This document shows, piece by piece, positions 1 to 8,534 of a stretch of 64,000 bases of DNA. Source of the stretch: Azospirillum endophyticum (GTDB taxonomy: Bacteria; Pseudomonadota; Alphaproteobacteria; Azospirillales; Azospirillaceae); assembly GCF_016595245.1 (NCBI RefSeq), contig NZ_JAENHM010000063.1:1-64000 (forward strand), read 5' to 3'. Under the pieces are notes generated by a model. The model was not told the DNA's origin. It saw only the letters and a list, made by a program, of their open reading frames with translations, and ran no database searches. The position numbers and the translations under genes are program-made. Each line of letters begins with the position of its first letter. Positions within the stretch are counted from its first letter, which is position 1.

Positions 1-36
1 TTCGCCTGTCTCATGCTCGGAAAAGCTGTCGCCATC

Positions 37-294
37 CTACAAGTCCCTAACAGCCTCTAGCGCGAAGGCTTCACACCCATGCTCGGCAGGGTGGGGGGAG
101 TTGTAATGCACGCGCACTTCATCCAGGGAAAGCTGTGACAGGGTCTCCAGACCAGCCCTCAACCGGGCTGGAAGGCGGCGGCAATGACGGAGGCGGGTAA
201 AAGCGTGCATGACAGCCCTTTCGGTTATGTCCCCGTGACAAGACGTGCTCTCTCGCTTTTTCAACCCTGATGCTCTGCAGGAGCATTTGACCAA
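37..294 (-). pseudogene. Truncated DUF4157 (eCIS-core-type) protein fragment
   Basis: This 85-residue reading frame carries the opening half of a DUF4157 domain: a leucine/arginine-rich helix, then LSQLSLDEVRVHYNSPHPAE, which matches the family pattern of a helix followed by S-x-D-x-V-x-V-H-Y-N-S and then P-A. In full-length members this is followed by a Q-G-x-x-I-x-x-x-P-G stretch and an H-E-x-x-H zinc motif. Here a TAG stop comes before either, and the sequence after the stop does not restore them. DUF4157 proteins are known from extracellular contractile injection system loci and toxin carriers. The N-terminal 40 residues are unrecognised and the real start is uncertain. I read it as a decayed or truncated copy next to other mobile-DNA debris. 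The domain call rests on memory of the motif, not on a search. Confidence 0.5.
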
Positions 295-760
295 CCTAAT
301 GGAAGAAAAGCATTGATCGCACCAGTGCGAATGTTTAGCTTAATAGCTAATTGATATTAAAAAACAGATGAATTAAGAAATATATCTTAGTAAATTATGG
401 CCATACGATTGGTGATATCGCCAATATATCGTCGATCGGAATTATATTTATTATTTCATATTACTTTAATAAACAACAAACGACTACTGAATCTTTGCAA
501 ATTCGTCAAAGGCTATACGTCAATTCTTCGATGAGACGCGCAAGCATCGCCTCCGTGCATTCACTCAATCCAATAGTTAATTGTATTTTAATCATATCAA
601 CATCCTATTAAGACATATTTATTTTCTAAAGTCGCAAAATAACAGATTTTCATGTATATTTTGCTACCTATGCGCCAGGTTTATTCATATTCCTTGCGCT
701 GTCAATAGCTTTTTGATGCGCTTAACGACATTACACACCATATAACGGGAAGAAATTATT
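295..760. other. AT-rich island without a convincing gene
   Basis: This stretch is far richer in A and T than anything else in the window, with long runs such as ttaaaaaacagatgaatt. That suggests DNA of foreign origin or strong decay. Apart from one 29-codon reading frame (506-595, minus) no coding potential is apparent. It lies between a truncated DUF4157 fragment and an IS630-type transposase remnant, so it fits an acquired and degraded segment. Confidence 0.6.
506..595 (-). CDS. Possible 29-residue small protein in the AT-rich island
   Basis: A short frame starting ATG at 595 encodes a 29-residue peptide beginning MIKIQLTIGLSE and ending EELTYSL. AGGA sits seven bases ahead of the start. 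The peptide reads as a short beta strand followed by an amphipathic helix, and its composition is not random-looking for AT-rich DNA. I do not recognise a family. It may be a remnant or a real small protein of the acquired segment. Translation is unproven. Confidence 0.25.
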   Translation of the reverse strand: MIKIQLTIGLSECTEAMLARLIEELTYSL

Positions 761-920
761 AACGATATCAATCAAAGCGGGTGACCACAGCGGATGGAAG
801 CGCCGACTCACAAGGGTCGATTCCCAAATCGGATCACCCATGATCCGATTGCCCGTTCAAGAGGGGAAGAAGCGCATAGCGGCATGCGTTGCCAGTTCGG
901 GAAGACTTGAGCGCCAGTGA

Positions 921-1127
921 GTTACGCTTCCTGGCGCATCAGAAGCGTTGCGCGATGCTGTGTTTCGCTCCAACGCAGGCGGTGTGGCCGGGCTCTACGA
1001 CCGCTGTTTCCCTAGCCCACTGGAAGGGTTGAGCGCGGGTGAGCAAGCTATACTCAAGGCCATCATCCTCGCTGGCCCCAATCCGAGGCGGCGCGGCCGC
1101 ATGGCGTGGGCCCTGCCGATCCCCTGA
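921..1127 (+). pseudogene. IS630-family transposase N-terminal remnant
   Basis: Between an in-frame TGA at 918 and the TGA at 1125 the plus strand reads ASEALRDAVFRSNAGG, then VAGLYDR, SAGEQAILKAIILAGPNP, and MAWALP. This matches the helix-turn-helix region of IS630-type transposases, where a D/A-V-x-R-x-N-A-x-G-x-x-G-L-x-D-R segment precedes a proline-rich linker, an E-Q-x-x-L-K-x-x-I-L-A-G-P-x-P helix and then a W. No DDE catalytic domain follows and no intact start precedes it, so the element is dead. The sequence from 1128 to 1309 holds nothing I can assign. Terminal inverted repeats were not found by eye. Confidence 0.55.
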
Positions 1128-1309
1128 GAATCCCCGCGGAATGCTTCGCCCACGTCACCCCGGATGGGTCATGAATTCGGCCCCTCCAAGTGCATTTCCG
1201 CCTGCCACGACCGGAACCCTCAAAAGGCGCTATGCCGAGCCGGCCCTTCGGGGTGTAGGAGCGTACGTTCCCACCGTGTTCCCATATTCCGGTCAATCTG
1301 ATCACTCTC

Positions 1310-4282
1310 TTACGGTGACCCCAGGTAGGCCAGCCGCAGATTGCCCCAGTGGCGGCCCCGCACGACGATCGGCGCGTCGACCTCCTTCAGCCGCACCATC
1401 TGCCCGCCGCCCATGTCGCGGCGGTAGGCCTGCAGCAGGAAGGGCCGGGTGTTGCGGGCGGCGGCGAGGCCGGAGCGGTCGGCGAAGACCCGGCGGTTGC
1501 GGCAATGGCCGGCGTTCCAGGCCGTCTCGCCCGGCCGCTGCGGCTCGGAATAGCGGGCATTGTGGGTCGGCAGATAACCGACGGCGTTGACCGCGGCACA
1601 GAACTGGAAGCGCGGGTCGGAGGCCAGCACCGGCTCCTGGATCGCCGGGAACAGGCGGTCGGTCAGTTCGGTGAAAGGGGCGAGCGACTGTTCCGGCTCG
1701 CTGCCGGCGATGGTGGCGAGTTCGGTCGAGAACAGATCCTCCTCGCCGATGCCGCCCTCGGCGAGCGCCCGCTCCAGCGCGGCAGCCAAAGCCGTCGCGG
1801 CGTCCTGCGCGGTGCGGATGACGGCCGATTCCGCCTCGATCATCGCTGCATAGACGCGCTCCAGCCGGTCGGCCTGGGCGGCCGACAGCTCGTCGAAGGC
1901 CAGATGCAAGCCGAGGTCGCTGGTGCCGGCGACGATGGCCGGCAGATCCCCGGCCTCGCGCAGGGTCACGGTCAGCAGCGTCTGCTCGGCCAGTTCCGGC
2001 AGTCCCTTGACGTCCACCAGCAGCCCGTCCGGCGAGAGGTCGAGCATGGTGACGCTGCGGCGCTCGCCGGCAACGGTCAAGCCGATCGGCTCCTCGCAGG
2101 GAATGCGGTCGGAAGCGCGGCGGTCGCCCGCCACCGATTGGCGCAGCGCGATGACCAGCCGGCGCTTCAGGTCGGCCACCGCCCCCTGCGTATCGGTCAT
2201 CCGGCGGCTGACGTCGGTGGCGATGCCGTTGATCCCGTCGGTCTGGCCGCGGATGCGCAGCACGCTGTCCGACAGCTGGGCGGCACCGCCGGCGGAATTG
2301 CTGGCGCTCCGCCCGATCTCGGCGTTGGCGGCCGACTGCTGCTCCACCGCGGCGGCAGCGGCGGCGGCGGCCTCGTCGATCTCCTCGATCACCGAGATGA
2401 CGGTCCGGATCGCCGTGATGCTGCCACCGACCGCCTGCTTCAACTGTCCGATCTGGCGGGCGATGTCCTCGGTCGCCCGCGCGGTCTGGCCGGCGAGCTG
2501 CTTGACCTCGCCGGCGACCACGGCGAATCCCTTGCCGGCCTCCCCCGCCCTGGCCGCCTCGATGGTGGCGTTGAGCGCCAGCAGGTTGGTCTGCCCGGCG
2601 ATCTCGTTGATCAGGGTGGCGACCTTGGCGATTTCCTCCGTCGCCACCTCCATGCGGCCGATGGCGGCCGCGGAACCGCGCGCATTGTCCACCGCGCGCC
2701 GCGCGACCTCGCTGGAGCGCGCCGCCTGCCGGGCGATCTCCTGCCCGGCGGCGTTCAACTCTTCCGTCGCGGCGGCGACCGACTGGGCGTTGGCGCGGGC
2801 CTGCTCCGACGCCGCCGATACCACCACCGTGTTCTCGCGCACCACGCCCAGCGCCCGCGTCAACTGCTGGATGCCGTCGCCGGCGCGCCGGCTCGCCAGT
2901 TCCACGCCCATCCAGGTGGAATCGAGGTCGGTTTCGATCGACCTGCAGGTTTCCAGCAGGGCTTGGCGGGTCAGCGCCTTCTGACGCAGCTCCGTCTCGT
3001 GCTTCTCGTGGATCCCATAGGCAAGCTTCGCCTTCATGGCGTTCAGCTCCGACGCCACCCGCCGGAACTCCGGCACGCCGATGGCGGGCATCGGGTCGGT
3101 CAGGGCACCGCGGGCGATGCGCTCGAAGGTCTGCTCCAGGACCGCCAGCGGCCGTCGCACGCTGCGCAGGATCGCCCAACCGGACAGGGCGGCGAGCAGG
3201 CCGCTCAGCAGCATCGCCGCCGCCACCTCGACGACGCGGCTCCGATAATCCTGTTCGGCCTTGTCGAACTCCTCGCGCGCGACCCGGACCTGAAGGTCCA
3301 GCAGGGCGTCGGACACGCCGCGCAGTTCGGCGAAAGCGGGACGGACGGCGTCGCGCAGATGGGCGTCCAGCCCGGCCGCGTTCCTCTGCTGCGCCAGCAC
3401 CAGCGCCGGGCCGATCCCGGCCTGCAGGTAGGAGCCGACCAGCGGCTTGAACCGGTCGGCGAGGACGGCCTCCTCCGGCGTCAGATAGGTCGCCAGATAT
3501 TCGGCCAGCAGCCGCCGCATCGCCGCGGCATTGCCGGCGATCTCCGTCTCCACCGCGGCGGGATCGACGGCACCGCCTCCCGCCCGCAGATCGGCGGCGA
3601 AATCGGTCAGGCGCTGCCGGCTGTCGCGGGCCAGGTTCTGGATCGCGCCGATCTGATAGGCGGGGACGGTGCGGTCCTCATAGACCGTGCGCAGCGACCG
3701 GTTGGAGGCGGCCATGCCGTCCAGCCCGAGCCAGCCGGCCAGCAGGATGGCGAGGATCAGCAGCCCGAACACCGCGGCCAGGCGCCCGGACAGGCTCGCC
3801 CAGGCCAGGGCGGCGGCCCGGCCGGCGCGGCTGCGCCGCAACAGCGCGCCTTCCGCCAGAACCGCCGCGGCACGGCCGTCGCGCATCCCCGCATACAGCG
3901 CCTCCGCCGTGGCGATCTCGTCCCGTGACGGTTTGGAGCGGATGGAGATGTAGCCGGTGACGGCACCATTCTCGACGACCGGCGTGACGTTGGCGCGCAC
4001 CCAGTAATGATCGCCGGTCCTGGTGCGGTTCTTCACCAGCCCTTCCCAGGCACGGCCGGCCTTCACCGTCGCCCACAGGTCGGCGAAGGCCTCCTTTGGC
4101 ATGTGGGGGTGGCGGACGATGTTGTGCGGAGCGCCGATCAACTCCTCTTCGTCGAAGCCGCTGATCTCGACGAAAGCCCGGTTCACGAAGGTGATGCGGC
4201 CGCCCGTGTCGGTGCGCGACACCAGGGGAACACCCTCGGTCAGATGGACTTCCCGGTCGGTGATCGGTGTGTTGACGCGCAT
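1310..4282 (-). CDS. PAS-sensing methyl-accepting chemotaxis protein with PilZ domain
   Basis: A 990-residue chemoreceptor. The N-terminal hundred residues form an Aer-type PAS domain ([16 protein letters not shown], then a W-V-R-A-N-V-T-P-V strand). Two membrane segments follow ([17 protein letters not shown] and [20 protein letters not shown]) flanking an extracytoplasmic helical region, then HAMP. The signalling hairpin is unmistakable: [20 protein letters not shown] and [15 protein letters not shown]. Unusually, a PilZ domain follows ([26 protein letters not shown]), and then a C-terminal domain of about 150 residues with a W-N-x-G-H-C-R-N-R-R motif that I know only as a tail on some Rhodospirillales chemoreceptors. 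The longer frame extends to 4483, but the added residues are low-complexity, and [14 protein letters not shown] at 4282 fits the family start. Likely roles are redox or energy taxis with possible c-di-GMP input through PilZ, the latter inferred. Confidence 0.85.
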   Translation of the reverse strand: MRVNTPITDREVHLTEGVPLVSRTDTGGRITFVNRAFVEISGFDEEELIGAPHNIVRHPHMPKEAFADLWATVKAGRAWEGLVKNRTRTGDHYWVRANVTPVVENGAVTGYISIRSKPSRDEIATAEALYAGMRDGRAAAVLAEGALLRRSRAGRAAALAWASLSGRLAAVFGLLILAILLAGWLGLDGMAASNRSLRTVYEDRTVPAYQIGAIQNLARDSRQRLTDFAADLRAGGGAVDPAAVETEIAGNAAAMRRLLAEYLATYLTPEEAVLADRFKPLVGSYLQAGIGPALVLAQQRNAAGLDAHLRDAVRPAFAELRGVSDALLDLQVRVAREEFDKAEQDYRSRVVEVAAAMLLSGLLAALSGWAILRSVRRPLAVLEQTFERIARGALTDPMPAIGVPEFRRVASELNAMKAKLAYGIHEKHETELRQKALTRQALLETCRSIETDLDSTWMGVELASRRAGDGIQQLTRALGVVRENTVVVSAASEQARANAQSVAAATEELNAAGQEIARQAARSSEVARRAVDNARGSAAAIGRMEVATEEIAKVATLINEIAGQTNLLALNATIEAARAGEAGKGFAVVAGEVKQLAGQTARATEDIARQIGQLKQAVGGSITAIRTVISVIEEIDEAAAAAAAAVEQQSAANAEIGRSASNSAGGAAQLSDSVLRIRGQTDGINGIATDVSRRMTDTQGAVADLKRRLVIALRQSVAGDRRASDRIPCEEPIGLTVAGERRSVTMLDLSPDGLLVDVKGLPELAEQTLLTVTLREAGDLPAIVAGTSDLGLHLAFDELSAAQADRLERVYAAMIEAESAVIRTAQDAATALAAALERALAEGGIGEEDLFSTELATIAGSEPEQSLAPFTELTDRLFPAIQEPVLASDPRFQFCAAVNAVGYLPTHNARYSEPQRPGETAWNAGHCRNRRVFADRSGLAAARNTRPFLLQAYRRDMGGGQMVRLKEVDAPIVVRGRHWGNLRLAYLGSP

Positions 4283-4557
4283 GACGCAGCTCCGCTTCTG
4301 CCAGGGTCTCGAAGACGACGGTCGGGCAGGCGGGCGGAGTGGAAGCCGCCGGACGGCCGCGAAAGCCGCGCCCCCAGACCGGACGCTTCGCTGCAAGCGG
4401 TGTGCCGCATCATTTTGTCGGCAATCGAACACGCCTGGGCCCACGCCCTGCCGGTGGTGCCGAGCCGATCGGCGCCATGCCATGCAAAATGCGTCCCGAA
4501 AGGAGGACCGGCACCCGGCCGGCGCGCAATTTGGATAAAACTATATTGTCTGACCGT

Positions 4558-5088
4558 TCAGCCTCGTAACGAACCACCGGAGGACCCGCCCGGCGGCCCG
4601 CTCGAATGCCCGCCCGACAGTCCATCGAGGGGGATCGCGGTGACGCTCTTCACCTCTTCCATCACGGCGTAGGTGTGGGTTTCCCGCACGCCGCGGGCGG
4701 TCGACAGCAGCTCGCCCAGGAACAGGCGGTACTCGTTCATGTCGCGCACGCGGGCCTTGACCAGGTAATCGAAGCCGCCGGCGACCATGTGGCATTCCAT
4801 GATCTGCGGCATGCGCAGCACCGTGGCCTTGAAGTCGTCGAAATTGTCGGGCGTGGTGCGGTCCAGAACCACTTCGACGAAGACCAGCATTCCCGCTTCC
4901 AGCCGGTGCGGGTCGAGCAGGGCGACATAGCGCTGGATGATGCCGTCGGCCTGCAGCCGCTTCACCCGCTCCAGGCAGGCGGCCGGGCTGAGATTGATGC
5001 GGCGCGCCAGCTCGACATTGCTAAGGCGCCCGTCATCCTGCAACTCGCGCAGGATCTTGATGTCGGTGGAATCGAGGCTGCGGTCCAT
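4558..5088 (-). CDS. Lrp/AsnC family transcriptional regulator
   Basis: A 176-residue regulator with the standard two domains. The N-terminal winged helix-turn-helix (DSTDIKILRELQDDGRLSN, ELARRINLSPAACLERVKRL) is followed by a RAM/ligand-binding domain ending in the G-G-x-D-Y-L-V-K-x-R-V-R-D motif. The start MDRSLDSTD at 5088 aligns with the family; an upstream in-frame ATG at 5181 would add an unlikely 31 residues. The C-terminal 20 residues are a glycine/serine/proline tail not usual in the family. Such proteins sense amino acids and often act on themselves or a neighbour, but the neighbouring genes give no clue to the ligand. It resembles the PutR/Lrp group without a linked putA. Confidence 0.85.
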   Translation of the reverse strand: MDRSLDSTDIKILRELQDDGRLSNVELARRINLSPAACLERVKRLQADGIIQRYVALLDPHRLEAGMLVFVEVVLDRTTPDNFDDFKATVLRMPQIMECHMVAGGFDYLVKARVRDMNEYRLFLGELLSTARGVRETHTYAVMEEVKSVTAIPLDGLSGGHSSGPPGGSSGGSLRG

Positions 5089-5188
5089 CGGCGGCTCGGA
5101 ATGCTGTTCGGCTGACGGCGCCGATCCTAGATCGGATCGCGTAAAATCGGAATCGATTTGGAGCGTGAATCCGATCGCCAAATATAGA

Positions 5189-5232
5189 GCTACAGCTTCG
5201 TGCGTTTCATAATGAACGCACGAAGCTGTAGC
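5189..5232. repeat. Perfect 18-bp inverted repeat, 8-bp spacer
   Basis: The left arm gctacagcttcgtgcgtt (5189-5206) is exactly complementary to the right arm at 5215-5232, around an 8-base centre. It lies between the end of the histidine kinase gene and the start of the Lrp-type gene, both on the minus strand. It could terminate the kinase operon, but no run of T follows the stem on the minus strand. It is also long for a regulator half-site pair. A mobile-element footprint or an mRNA-stabilising hairpin are alternatives. Confidence 0.7.
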
Positions 5233-5349
5233 GGAAAAAACGGGGCCGGGCCATGCCGGACCATAGCCGGAGCGGCAATGGCACCGGCGATCCGAAGGCC
5301 GTTCGCCCCGGGGCCATATGCCGGTGGCGCGGCTGCGGCCGCTCCCGCC

Positions 5350-6966
5350 TCATCCCGCCAGCGGCAGGGTCACCGTCATGCGCAGGCCGCCGGTCGGGCG
5401 GTTCTCGGCACGGACGCGGCCGCCGAAGGCCTCGATGTTGCGCCGCACGATCCACAGGCCGATGCCGAAATGCGCCGCCCCGGCCTGGTGCGCCGCCGCC
5501 TCGTCCTCCGGCATGCCGCGGCCGGGCTCGCGGTGGGAGAAGTAGCGTTCGAAGATGCGGTCCAGATTGGCCGGATCGACACCCGGCCCTTCGTCGTCCA
5601 CCACCAGTTCGGCCATCGGCGCACCCTGGGAGTTGCTGCGGGTCAGCCGGACGCTGACCGTCCCGTCGGGCGGCGAGAAGCTGACGGCGTTCTCCACCAG
5701 ATTCTCGACGATGGTCTCCAGAGTTTCCTCGCTGGCCCGCACCACCAGCCCGGCATCGATGCGCGAGCGCATGTGCAGGCGGCGCTCGGCCAGCAGCCCG
5801 GTATAGCCCCCGGCCATCCGCTCCACCAGCGACGACAGGTCGACGCGGCGCCGCGCCGGGGCCAGCAGGTCGGCCGCCGCCTCGTCCATGCGGCGGGCGA
5901 AGGACACGAGGCCGTCCAGCTTGTCCAGCGACTTCTCGATCATCGTCAGCGCCCGCTGGCTGCGGGCGTTCTCCGCCGGCAGGGCGCGGCGCAACGGCTC
6001 CACCGACTGGCGGATCACGGCGATCGGCGTCTTGAAGGCATGGGCGTTGTCCTCCGCGGCGCGGCGCAGCGACTGGGCGCTGTCGCGCAGCGTGGCGACC
6101 AGCCGATCGAAATCCTCCGCCACCCCGGCCAGCTCCGGCACGGTGTTGCGCGCGGCGAAGGAGGCGTTGCGGTCCTCGTGGTCGGGGGTGTCGTCCCCGC
6201 CGACGATGCGGCGCGCCAAATCGCCGAAGCGGTTCAGGTTGCGCCAGACGCCGGCCAGCACGGCGAGCACCAGGGCGGCCATCGCCAGATAGATCGCCGC
6301 GGCGGCCTGGACCGCCGGCGTGCTCCAATAGGGGCGGCCGATGGAGGAGGAGATGTAGGCCTCGGTCGCGTGGCTGGTCACCAGCGCCCAGCAGCCGAAA
6401 CTGGTCTTGATCGGGGTGATGGAGGACAGCACCTCCTCCCCGCCTTCGACATGGGGAACGCGCATCGCCAGCGTCGAGTTGCCGGCGCAGCTCGATCCCA
6501 GACGGTCCAGCACGCCCTGTTCCAGCAGCAGGCGCCGTTCGGCGTCGATGTCGGCGGTCGACAGGCTGGGGGCCGCGGCGACGTAGAAGAAGGGTTCCGG
6601 CCCGGCCTTGGCGCCGGATGCGGTGGCGGCCACCCGGGGGCGCACCAGAAGCTTCAGCCGCGTGCGGTCATCGCCGTAGCGGGCAAGCGCGATGCTGAGG
6701 CTGGGAAGGGCCGTGCGGTCGACGCCCAGCAGTTCGGGTTCCAGCGCCCGGGCGATCAGTTCACCCTGACGCTGGGCGCTTTTCAGCAAAAGCTGTTGCG
6801 ATGCCTCGTCGGCCCGCTGGAACTGGTCGTAGAGCAGGACCGGCACCGCGACGAAGACGAGCGTAAGGAGCAGCAGGCGGCTCGCCATCGAGCGCCAGAG
6901 CCAAAGCAGGCGGGCGGACGCCCGTCGGGGCGCCCGCATCGCAAGGTCAATCGGCAGCAGCGCCAT
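5350..6966 (-). CDS. Sensor histidine kinase, ChvG-like
   Basis: A 538-residue membrane kinase. A first membrane helix at about residues 31-46 and a second at about 220-240 enclose a periplasmic sensor domain. A HAMP-like region leads to the dimerisation helix with phosphorylated His309 in NAHAFKTPIAVI, then the ATPase domain with VENLVENAVSFSPP (N box), VVDDEGPGVDP (G1) and HFGIGLWIVRR (G2). The start overlaps the last 20 bases of the response regulator gene, so the two are translationally coupled. The alpha-proteobacterial ChvG/ExoS family senses acid or envelope stress. This placement is by general architecture and by the partner, and the periplasmic domain is not one I can assign in detail. 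Confidence 0.85.
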   Translation of the reverse strand: MALLPIDLAMRAPRRASARLLWLWRSMASRLLLLTLVFVAVPVLLYDQFQRADEASQQLLLKSAQRQGELIARALEPELLGVDRTALPSLSIALARYGDDRTRLKLLVRPRVAATASGAKAGPEPFFYVAAAPSLSTADIDAERRLLLEQGVLDRLGSSCAGNSTLAMRVPHVEGGEEVLSSITPIKTSFGCWALVTSHATEAYISSSIGRPYWSTPAVQAAAAIYLAMAALVLAVLAGVWRNLNRFGDLARRIVGGDDTPDHEDRNASFAARNTVPELAGVAEDFDRLVATLRDSAQSLRRAAEDNAHAFKTPIAVIRQSVEPLRRALPAENARSQRALTMIEKSLDKLDGLVSFARRMDEAAADLLAPARRRVDLSSLVERMAGGYTGLLAERRLHMRSRIDAGLVVRASEETLETIVENLVENAVSFSPPDGTVSVRLTRSNSQGAPMAELVVDDEGPGVDPANLDRIFERYFSHREPGRGMPEDEAAAHQAGAAHFGIGLWIVRRNIEAFGGRVRAENRPTGGLRMTVTLPLAG

Positions 6967-7771
6967 CGATCAGCATATCCTCGCCCATACCGTCCTCGTC
7001 CCGGCCCTGGTTGGCCGCGTTCTCGCCCTTGCCCCAGCGGTAGCCGAAGCCCGGATAGTTTTCGATGCAGGCGAAGCCGGCGTCGACCGAGCGGAACTTC
7101 TGGCGGATGCGCTTGATGAAGGCACGGACGTTGGCGCGGTAGCCCGACGGGCCGTAGCCGGCGACGAAGCCCTTGCCATGGACGAGGTCGTAGATCTCGC
7201 GGTAGGAGACGTCCTCTTCCGGGCGGGTCGACATCAGCTTGACGATGTTGAACTCGGTCAGCGTCAGGTCGATGCGCTTGCCCTTCCACAGGGCACGGCT
7301 GTTGTCGAGGCGCAGCTCCAGCTCGCCCAGGCGGTGGCTGGTGCTGGCGCCGCCGGCATCCGCGTCCTCGGCACCCTTGATGCCGTCGCCCTTGATCCCA
7401 TCCAGGATCAGGCGCATGCGCTTCAGCAGGATCGACAGGCTGCGCGACTTCTCGACGAAGTCCAGCGCGCCGCCGGCCAGCGCCGCCTCTTCGTAAATCT
7501 GGTCGGACAGCACGGTCAGGAAGATGACCGGGGTGGCGATGCCGCGGGCGCGCATCTGGCGCAGCACGTCGATGCCGTCGAGCTTGGGCATGCGCCAGTC
7601 CAGGAGGACGATGTCGACCGACCCGCCGTCGGCGAAGAAATCGAGCGCCGGTTCGCCGCGGTCGAAGGTGATGACCTCGTAACCCTCGTCGCCGAGGTTG
7701 AGGCTGAGCGACTCCCGGAACAGGTCGTCGTCGTCGACCAGAGCGATGCGGGCAATGGTCGGTTCGGTCAT
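6947..7771 (-). CDS. OmpR-class response regulator, ChvI-like
   Basis: A 274-residue two-domain regulator. In the receiver domain the acidic pocket is LVDDDD, the phospho-acceptor is Asp58 (VLLDWRMPKLDG) and the conserved lysine is Lys108 (DFVEKSRSL). The C-terminal winged helix (LTLTEFNIVKLM, then YRANVRAFIKRIRQKF) binds DNA. ATG codons exist at 7885, 7780 and 7771. AAGGGA abuts the 7780 codon directly but lies nine bases from 7771, so 7771 is the better start. A linker of about 25 residues between the domains and an acidic C-terminal tail (DEDGMGEDM) are slightly unusual. The operon order is lipoprotein, regulator, kinase. Confidence 0.85.
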   Translation of the reverse strand: MTEPTIARIALVDDDDLFRESLSLNLGDEGYEVITFDRGEPALDFFADGGSVDIVLLDWRMPKLDGIDVLRQMRARGIATPVIFLTVLSDQIYEEAALAGGALDFVEKSRSLSILLKRMRLILDGIKGDGIKGAEDADAGGASTSHRLGELELRLDNSRALWKGKRIDLTLTEFNIVKLMSTRPEEDVSYREIYDLVHGKGFVAGYGPSGYRANVRAFIKRIRQKFRSVDAGFACIENYPGFGYRWGKGENAANQGRDEDGMGEDMLIDGAAAD

Positions 7772-7799
7772 TGCGGACATTCCCTTGTTCGACTCCGCC

Positions 7800-8534
7800 T
7801 TACTGAAACCCGGGGCGGACAGGGCGCCCTGGTTCAGCTTGAGCGAGGAGTTGGGCAAAGCATCGGTGGTCGGCGTCAGGGACATTTTGGCTGCTCTTCA
7901 TGTCGTAGGAGAGGGCGCGGAAGTCCTGGGACGAGGTCATATCCATGAAGAAGAAGACCTTGAGGGTGCAATCGCCCTTGGCATACCGCCAGATCTTGGC
8001 GGGAGGCGCCTCTTCCCGTGCAACGGGGGACCCCAGGAGTTTGAGAGTCTGGACTTCGTCCAGCCCGACAAGACTGTCGGGGTCGGCGTTGGTGGTTGCG
8101 GGTTGGGTGGGCATGCCCCCCATGGCCGGGGCCAGGACCGGCACCGCCGCGGTGGTCGCCGCGGCATTCGCCGGTTGGGGAACGGTATCGGGTCCGATGG
8201 CCGCCAGCTGCGTGGAGGCCTGGGTGGAAGCCGCGGCAGTCGCCAAGTCCCCGGTGGTGACCGGCGGACCCGGCTGCGGCATCGGCAGGGCCGGCGCCAG
8301 CGCGGCGGCGTCGGGAACCTTCCGCGCCGGCTTCTGCTTGGGCACCGGCGGGGTGATCTGGCGGGCGTTCGGGTTGGCCGACGTCACGTCCGGCCCGCCC
8401 CAGCCCGGTCCCACGCTGTTGGCCGGACAACCGGCCACCAGCAGGACTGCAACCAGCAGGCCCGCATGTCGGCCCCGGCCGGCGGCGTAGGCGCCGAACT
8501 GCGCCACATCGCGGAGGACTGCCGGCACGGTCAT
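7800..8534 (-). CDS. Putative proline/alanine-rich lipoprotein upstream of two-component pair
   Basis: A 244-residue protein starting MTVPAVLRDV. A hydrophobic stretch ends in the lipobox LVAGC, so Cys36 is the predicted lipidation site. The next 110 residues are rich in P, A, T and Q and probably disordered, spanning the periplasm. The C-terminal 75 residues look folded (LDEVQTLKLLGSPVAREEAP, KIWRYAKGDCTLKVFFFMD) and resemble small outer-membrane-associated domains that bind other periplasmic factors. The gene precedes the response regulator by 28 bases and is probably co-transcribed with it, so it may be an accessory sensor or a principal target of the system. The function is unknown. Longer frames up to 8603 lack support. 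Confidence 0.65.
   Translation of the reverse strand: MTVPAVLRDVAQFGAYAAGRGRHAGLLVAVLLVAGCPANSVGPGWGGPDVTSANPNARQITPPVPKQKPARKVPDAAALAPALPMPQPGPPVTTGDLATAAASTQASTQLAAIGPDTVPQPANAAATTAAVPVLAPAMGGMPTQPATTNADPDSLVGLDEVQTLKLLGSPVAREEAPPAKIWRYAKGDCTLKVFFFMDMTSSQDFRALSYDMKSSQNVPDADHRCFAQLLAQAEPGRPVRPGFQ

Noticed and set aside
1063-1305. 80-codon minus-strand open frame near the IS630 remnant
   Set aside because: Overlaps the transposase relic on the other strand and matches nothing I know.
1349-3928. Long plus-strand open frame opposite the chemoreceptor gene
   Set aside because: It is the reverse of a strongly supported gene; GC-rich codons leave antisense frames open. The sequence is Arg/Gly/His-rich with no motif.
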